Part shown: positions 42,932 to 47,268 of the stretch, piece by piece
Position numbering within the stretch: position 1 is the first letter of the stretch
How the letters are laid out: the number at the start of each line of letters is the position of its first letter
Assembly: GCF_947258935.1 (NCBI RefSeq)
Contig: NZ_CAMYKH010000005.1
Coordinates: 16,846-64,113, forward strand
From: an uncultured Muriicola sp.
GTDB lineage: Bacteria > Bacteroidota > Bacteroidia > Flavobacteriales > Flavobacteriaceae
Direction: 5' to 3'
DNA: 47,268 nt
Notes under the pieces: model-generated
The model's database searches: none
Told to the model about the DNA's origin: nothing
Seen by the model: only the letters and a program-made list of their open reading frames with translations
Made by a program: the position numbers and the translations under genes

Positions 42932-43696
42932 ATGAACAAGCTTACATTTATAACTTTTTTTGGTTTCTTTGCGCTTCTAATCACGGGGTGCAATGGAGAC
43001 AATGTACCCGATTGCTTCCAGAACGCCGGAGATTTGGTACGAGAAGAGGTGAGCCTGCCCAACTTTGAGAAGATCACTGTTTTTGAGAATATAGAACTCG
43101 TCTTGAGTGAAGGTCTGGTGCAGGAAGTGGTCATTGAAACCGGGGAGTTTTTGCGTTCGGAAGTAACTGCTGAAGTTGAGGGCGGCAGGCTGGTTGTTCG
43201 CAATACCAACAACTGTAACCTTTTCCGGGAATACGGGATCACAAAGATCTTTGTAACCTCTCCTAACATTAATGAGATACGAAGCAGTACAGGTTGGCCC
43301 GTCAGGAGTGAAGGCACACTTACATTTCCTGAATTGCAATTGATCTCCGAAAGTTTTAGCAATACGGAATCTGAAACAACTGATGGGTCTTTTGATCTCG
43401 ACCTTGCCACACAGAATCTGACACTCGTAGCCAACGGAATTGCTTATTTTAAATTAAGAGGCAGTACGCAGCGCTTTAATGCTAATATATGGGCAGGAGA
43501 TTCCAGGATAGAGGCGGAGGAACTAATTGTACAAGAGATGATCATCAACCATAGAGGAAGCAATGATATGCTGGTAAATCCGCAACTAATACTTCGGGGG
43601 GTGATCAGAGGAACAGGAGATGTGCTGAGCTTTAATCGGCCAGATTCTGTAGCAGTGGAAGAATTGTACAGAGGGCGATTGATCTTTAAGGAGTAG
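42932..43696 (+). CDS. GIN domain (DUF2807) lipoprotein
   Basis: A 254-residue protein with a lipoprotein signal (NKLTFITFFGFFALLITGC), the Cys in the lipobox being the likely lipidation site. The mature part is a DUF2807 / head-GIN beta-helix: LPNFEKITVFENIELVLSEG, then EVVIETGEFLRSEVTAEVEGGRLVVRN, then repeats of about 20 residues. The ATG at 42932 opens the signal; a GTG at 42908 overlapping the previous stop is less likely. Function unknown; surface or periplasmic location is expected. Confidence 0.85.
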   Translation: MNKLTFITFFGFFALLITGCNGDNVPDCFQNAGDLVREEVSLPNFEKITVFENIELVLSEGLVQEVVIETGEFLRSEVTAEVEGGRLVVRNTNNCNLFREYGITKIFVTSPNINEIRSSTGWPVRSEGTLTFPELQLISESFSNTESETTDGSFDLDLATQNLTLVANGIAYFKLRGSTQRFNANIWAGDSRIEAEELIVQEMIINHRGSNDMLVNPQLILRGVIRGTGDVLSFNRPDSVAVEELYRGRLIFKE

Positions 43697-43703
43697 TACC
43701 AAA

Positions 43704-44783
43704 ATGGGACTTATATCATACATAAGGCAACTTTTCTTTTCTGATGCTACAGGCGAGATCCCAGGGAATAAGGGAAACATAAAACTTTTTGATGCCCTGA
43801 TGCAAGAATTCGTCGATACCGGCAAGGTTCCCGGCATGTCTATAACTGTACTTAAAAAAGGAGAGAAGCTCTTCCAAAAAGGGTATGGGTATGCTGATTT
43901 AGATAAAAAAATAGAGGTTGATCCTGGGAAGACTCTTTTTAGGATAGCCAGTGCCTCCAAACCTATTGCTGCCATCGCGCTGGCCAAAATGGTAGCAGAT
44001 AAGAAGATCGATCTGGATACTTCCTTCTACAAATATGTACCTTATTTCCCCAAAAAAGAATTTGATTTTACGATTCGGCAACTCGCCTCTCATACTGCCG
44101 GAATACGCGGGTATCGCGGCAAGGAATACGCCTTGAACCAACCCTATTCCATAAAGGAAAGTTTAAAGATTTTTCAGGATGATCCTTTAGAATTTCCACC
44201 AGGGACGGATTATTTATACACGAGCTTTGATTGGGTTATGATCTCGCTTGCCATGGAGGAGGTGAGCGGAATACCCTTTTCGGAATATGTCAAAAAGGAA
44301 GTTTTAGATCCTTTGGGAATGCATTCCACTCATGTAGAATATCCGGAGGTTTCCAGAAGGAACAAGGCTACACCCTATACAAGGAGAAGATCTGGCTTTC
44401 GGTTGGCTATTCCGGTAGATAATCAATATAAATTGGCCGGGGGAGGCTATCTTTCTACCTCAGAAGATCTGGCAAAACTGGGGCAAGCTAGTCTGGAAAA
44501 TGCCTTGATCCCTGCAGAGATCATGACACAATTCCTTACTCCTCAATGGATAAATGGAAATTCAACCTACTATGGCTTGGGATGGCAGGTAAGTGAAGAT
44601 TCCAAGGGTCGACCGTTCATAGGCCATGTGGGCAATGGGATAGGCGGCTATAGCAATTTCTTTGTATATCCCCATGAGGAGGTGGTCATAGCCTTGCTGA
44701 TCAATTGTACAGACCCCAGGATACAGATAGTCCTGGAAGAAGAAATATATCCCTTATTTTTTACGGAGGCTACTCATGCCTAA
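43704..44783 (+). CDS. serine hydrolase, class C beta-lactamase fold
   Basis: A 359-residue serine beta-lactamase-like protein. It has the nucleophile motif SASK (FRIASASKPIAAIALAKMV, about residue 91-94), a Tyr motif region (YLYTSFDWVMISLAMEEVSG) and a KTG-equivalent (GHVGNGIGGYSNFFVYP). The Tyr motif reads Y-T-S instead of Y-x-N, as in many esterase-like members, so resistance to beta-lactams is not implied. No clear signal peptide is seen. It begins 7 bases after the GIN gene. Confidence 0.88.
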   Translation: MGLISYIRQLFFSDATGEIPGNKGNIKLFDALMQEFVDTGKVPGMSITVLKKGEKLFQKGYGYADLDKKIEVDPGKTLFRIASASKPIAAIALAKMVADKKIDLDTSFYKYVPYFPKKEFDFTIRQLASHTAGIRGYRGKEYALNQPYSIKESLKIFQDDPLEFPPGTDYLYTSFDWVMISLAMEEVSGIPFSEYVKKEVLDPLGMHSTHVEYPEVSRRNKATPYTRRRSGFRLAIPVDNQYKLAGGGYLSTSEDLAKLGQASLENALIPAEIMTQFLTPQWINGNSTYYGLGWQVSEDSKGRPFIGHVGNGIGGYSNFFVYPHEEVVIALLINCTDPRIQIVLEEEIYPLFFTEATHA

Positions 44784-44898
44784 TAGTCCATTTGAGTTCA
44801 TTCGAATTAGTTATCTTTAAAGCGCTATGCAAGAGTATTTTGATCTATCACCTTTGGCTTTTTTTTGCTTTTAAAATATTTAACTAACTACACTTACC

Positions 44899-46236
44899 AT
44901 GAAAAGAAGAGATTTTTTAAAGAATACGGCGGTGGCCTCTTCGGTCTCCTTGTTACCTTCCTCCATGTGGGGAATAAATCAGGATAAAAAATTGCGAACC
45001 GCCCATATCGGCGTAGGGGGAATGGGAGCGGAAGATCTGAAATCTGTTTCCTCGCATAAAATGGTTGAGGTAGTAGCGCTTTGTGATGTGGACACCAAGA
45101 ATCTGGAAGCCGCTAAACTTCTTCATCCAAAAGCAAGGGTTTTTGCAGATTATCGTATGCTCTTTTCGGATATGGCGAATGATATAGATGCTGTGATCGT
45201 CTCTACTCCAGATCATACACACGCCCCTGCTTCAATGCTGGCCATGCAATTAGATAAACCCGTCTATTGTCAAAAACCACTAGCTCATCATGTCGCAGAA
45301 GTTAGGGCGATGCGTAAACTGGCAGAAGAAAAGAATCTAATAACCCAGATGGGTATTCAGGTGCATTCTTTTTACGATTATAAATTAGCCACCCTTCTGA
45401 TCCAATCAGGGATCATTGGGAAGGTTTCTTGTGTCCGTGCCTGGTCACCCAAGAATTGGGGATATGATGGTCCGGCACCAACAGGTACGGATCCTATACC
45501 ACCTAATCTGAATTGGAATTTATGGTTGGGAACCTCTGCAACCAGGCCTTATAAAGATCAGGTATACCATCCTGCCAATTGGCGGAAGCTGGTAGACTTT
45601 GGTTGCGGTACCTTAGGGGATATGGGAGTGCATATTTTTGACACCCCTTATAACGCGCTACAGTTAGATGTGCCTTTTACCGTAAAGAACCAATGCCGCA
45701 GACCTAATGATTTTGGATACCCTGAACGAAATACCGTAACCTATGAATTTCCCGGGACACCGTATACTGCCGAAACCTTGAAATGGGTATGGTATGACGG
45801 GAAAGGTGCCCCTGCCATGCATAAGGATCTTAAATTACCCAACAAAGAAAAACTTCCACTACAGGGGGCCATGTTCATTGGAGAAAAAGGAAGATTGCTC
45901 TTACCTCATTTTATGGAATTACCAAGGCATATTGTGGATGGGGAATATCAGGATATAGACGTAACCCCTTTTGAACTGTCAGGTCAGATAGGTGAACCCG
46001 TGCGAGACTACGGCCTGGAAGGTCATAAGCACTATCATCAGTTCGTGGATGCCTGTTTAGGGACAGATACCTGCACGGCTCCATTTTCATACTCTGCCCG
46101 ACTAACGGAAACCATTTTGCTGGGAGTTATCGCCGGACAATTTCCAAATCGAAAATTACATTGGGATAATAAAACAGCCCGGTTTAAGGAAGCCAAGGCC
46201 AATAAATATTTAGCCGGTAATTATCGGGACTTTTAG
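44899..46236 (+). CDS. Gfo/Idh/MocA family oxidoreductase with twin-arginine signal
   Basis: A 445-residue NAD(P)-dependent oxidoreductase of the sugar/inositol type. The N-terminus KRRDFLKNTAVASSVSLLPSS is a twin-arginine signal, so the enzyme is probably exported folded with its cofactor. The dinucleotide fold follows (RTAHIGVGGMGAEDLKSV) with the family EKP-like block YCQKPLAHHVAEVRAM and VVSTPDHTHAP. The C-terminal domain carries GCGTLGDMGVHIFDTPYNALQL. Substrate unknown. It is single, between a serine hydrolase and an unrelated gene. Confidence 0.9.
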   Translation: MKRRDFLKNTAVASSVSLLPSSMWGINQDKKLRTAHIGVGGMGAEDLKSVSSHKMVEVVALCDVDTKNLEAAKLLHPKARVFADYRMLFSDMANDIDAVIVSTPDHTHAPASMLAMQLDKPVYCQKPLAHHVAEVRAMRKLAEEKNLITQMGIQVHSFYDYKLATLLIQSGIIGKVSCVRAWSPKNWGYDGPAPTGTDPIPPNLNWNLWLGTSATRPYKDQVYHPANWRKLVDFGCGTLGDMGVHIFDTPYNALQLDVPFTVKNQCRRPNDFGYPERNTVTYEFPGTPYTAETLKWVWYDGKGAPAMHKDLKLPNKEKLPLQGAMFIGEKGRLLLPHFMELPRHIVDGEYQDIDVTPFELSGQIGEPVRDYGLEGHKHYHQFVDACLGTDTCTAPFSYSARLTETILLGVIAGQFPNRKLHWDNKTARFKEAKANKYLAGNYRDF

Positions 46237-46352
46237 CGAAAATTACCTATCCTTCTTGAGGAATAGATCACTGATTTCTTTGAACTTTTGGGTCTTTTTG
46301 AGTATCTTTAAGTGTAGGATAGTTGAGGGCAAATTTTCGGCTTCAATGATTG

Positions 46353-46360
46353 TACTTTTG
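46353..46360 (+). promoter_or_regulatory. -7 promoter box before the 125-residue ORF
   Basis: TACTTTTG fits TAnnTTTG. The only TTG upstream (46323-46325) is 27 bases away, outside the usual spacing. It leaves a leader of about 110 bases. Confidence 0.35.
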
Positions 46361-46480
46361 TACTAAATGGATCAAACCATAAATTTTGGCTGGTCTATTT
46401 TTTATTTAAACAATGTCATAAAGTATGACTTGCTAAAAACCATGCACCTATATTTTAGTCTATATTAAATTTATTAGCTT

Positions 46481-46858
46481 ATGCCTTTTCGAACTATTTG
46501 GGAAAAAGAAGGAATTAAATGGGAGTTCTACGACTTTGTGACCTCACGAGAAATTTGGGAAGCCAATGAGATATTTTTTGGCGATCCCAGGTCTAAAACT
46601 GCAAAATATCAGCTAGTTCATACCCTCGAAACTACAAGTGTCGAATGGAAACCAATAGACATAGTAGAAGTTTCGGTAAATGATGTGGCTGCCAGTAGGG
46701 TAATACGAAGGCTTAAGATGGCCTATATAGCCAGGGATGTTAAGATCAGGAACAAGATAGAAAAGTATGTGGAAATCTCCAGGAACTTAAATTCAGACTG
46801 GCATTTCAGGGGGTTTGAAGACGAAGCAGCAGCCCGCCACTGGATCTCTGGCAAGTAA
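46481..46858 (+). CDS. protein of unknown function, possibly SpoIIAA/STAS-like
   Basis: A 125-residue soluble protein with no signal or membrane helix. It opens RTIWEKEGIKWEFYDFVTSREIWEANEIFFGDP and continues YQLVHTLETTSVEWKPIDIVEVSVNDVAASRVIRRLKMAYIARD, ending with a helix that finishes AAARHWISGK. The strand/helix pattern looks like the SpoIIAA-like (STAS) fold, which I offer as a tentative guess only. It stands alone; the downstream neighbour starts 248 bases later. Codon use appears similar to the neighbours. Confidence 0.72.
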   Translation: MPFRTIWEKEGIKWEFYDFVTSREIWEANEIFFGDPRSKTAKYQLVHTLETTSVEWKPIDIVEVSVNDVAASRVIRRLKMAYIARDVKIRNKIEKYVEISRNLNSDWHFRGFEDEAAARHWISGK

Positions 46859-46914
46859 CCGATTATTTTGCCTTAATACAGAACTACAATTTGCTGCTAT
46901 GGCAGAGGATGAAG

Positions 46915-46979
46915 TAATACCTCAAATCAAAAAAACTGCCAGATTTTAACAAACTTGATAGTAATCTTATGAGGTATTA
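46915..46979. repeat. ten-base inverted repeat with a 45-base spacer
   Basis: TAATACCTCA (46915-46924) and TGAGGTATTA (46970-46979) are perfect inverted copies in the gap between the 125-residue ORF and the partial aminotransferase. The long AT-rich spacer makes a terminator unlikely. It may be an operator pair or chance. Confidence 0.4.
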
Positions 46980-47106
46980 TTACCTTCAATATCTTATTGA
47001 AGAGTTTAAAGTAGAAACCGTAAGTGAGAAATGGTCTGCCCTTTGGCTTGTCATTATATTAAAGAACCGTGTAAAAGAGTGTTGAAATTAGATTTGATAG
47101 TTCAAT

Positions 47107-47268
47107 ATGTACAGAGAAGTAGAAGAATCACAAACATTACTTATAAATACCCAAACCAAAAGAATGGCGGCCCAAAACCGAAACTTATTCCAATTTGGAT
47201 TTGGGCAATCGCCCTTTATGCCGCCTACCAGCGTTCAGCAAGCTTTAAAAAATGCAGTTAAGCATAAA
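47107..47268 (+). CDS. probable PLP-dependent aminotransferase, N-terminal fragment
   Basis: An open frame from the ATG at 47107 to the window end (54 codons, no stop); the codon three before the start is TAG. After an 18-20 residue lead, the translation reads NRNLFQFGFGQSPFMPPTSV, then QQALKNAVKHK. The FGFGQSPFMPP block is the typical N-terminus of class I/II aminotransferase-fold enzymes, where it forms the substrate-binding entry. A second ATG at codon 20 (47164) could be the real start. The rest lies outside the window. Confidence 0.6.
   Translation, partial: MYREVEESQTLLINTQTKRMAAQNRNLFQFGFGQSPFMPPTSVQQALKNAVKHK

Noticed and set aside
43704-44783. Serine hydrolase as an antibiotic-resistance beta-lactamase
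   Set aside because: The SASK nucleophile is present, but the Tyr motif deviates and no signal peptide is visible; the fold includes many esterases and peptidases.
47031-47261. A 76-codon plus-strand frame near the window end
   Set aside because: Overlaps the better-supported aminotransferase frame starting at 47107, and its residues show no domain-like pattern.
1-47268. CRISPR arrays, tRNA or rRNA genes, insertion sequences, prophage or defence islands
   Set aside because: I looked for spaced repeats, transposase or integrase motifs and tRNA-like cloverleafs and recognised none in the window.

Overview
The window looks like chromosomal DNA of a flavobacterium (phylum Bacteroidota, probably Flavobacteriaceae). 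The pointers are the gene order pdxJ / CBS protein / nadK / DUF6089 / uppS / bamA / two ompH-like genes / murI, several promoter boxes of the Bacteroidota type (TAnnTTTG), the 2TM, DUF5686 and GIN families, a PP-loop type cysH beside a HEPN-fused sulfite reductase, and AT-rich intergenic DNA. I see no rRNA, tRNA, CRISPR array, insertion sequence or phage gene. Coding density is high and no intergenic gap exceeds 300 bases.

Region 1 (1-8712) holds a minus-strand pair (alpha/beta hydrolase, partial, and pdxJ). Divergent from it run a CBS/ACT-like protein coupled to NAD kinase, then an envelope cluster: DUF6089 outer-membrane protein, undecaprenyl diphosphate synthase, BamA and two OmpH/Skp-like chaperones, closed by a strong terminator. 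Region 2 (8745-24101) is a mixed housekeeping stretch: murI, folA, a 2TM protein, a class V aminotransferase-fold enzyme, a small glycogen-binding-fold protein, thyA, a NupC-type nucleoside transporter, a DUF151 nuclease-family protein, etfA/etfB, the E1-beta subunit of a 2-oxoacid dehydrogenase, a DUF5686 outer-membrane protein, a membrane pyrophosphatase and a deoxynucleoside kinase.

Region 3 (24243-41748) is the most interesting part: an almost continuous sulfur-to-methionine-to-SAM locus. It contains metK, an O-acetylhomoserine sulfhydrylase, a three-enzyme fusion (homoserine O-acetyltransferase + aspartate kinase + homoserine dehydrogenase), a second trans-sulfuration-family enzyme, an Rrf2 regulator, cysH, a sulfite reductase with a C-terminal HEPN domain, two siroheme synthesis genes, a methionine synthase split into two proteins, and metF. 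Three RNA switches govern it: two clear SAM-I aptamers (before the sulfhydrylase and before metH) and, in the metK leader, what I read as a SAM-II (SAM_alpha) pseudoknot. Two 24-bp near-identical direct repeats in the rrf2-cysH gap look like operators for the Rrf2 protein. All three RNA leaders contain a downstream strand able to unfold the aptamer by pairing with its 5' side.

Region 4 (41811-47268) is accessory: a PagL-like lipid A deacylase candidate, a GIN-domain lipoprotein, a serine hydrolase, a twin-arginine Gfo/Idh/MocA oxidoreductase, an unassigned 125-residue protein and the first codons of an apparent PLP aminotransferase that runs off the window. All assignments come from reading the sequence; no database search or folding program was run.
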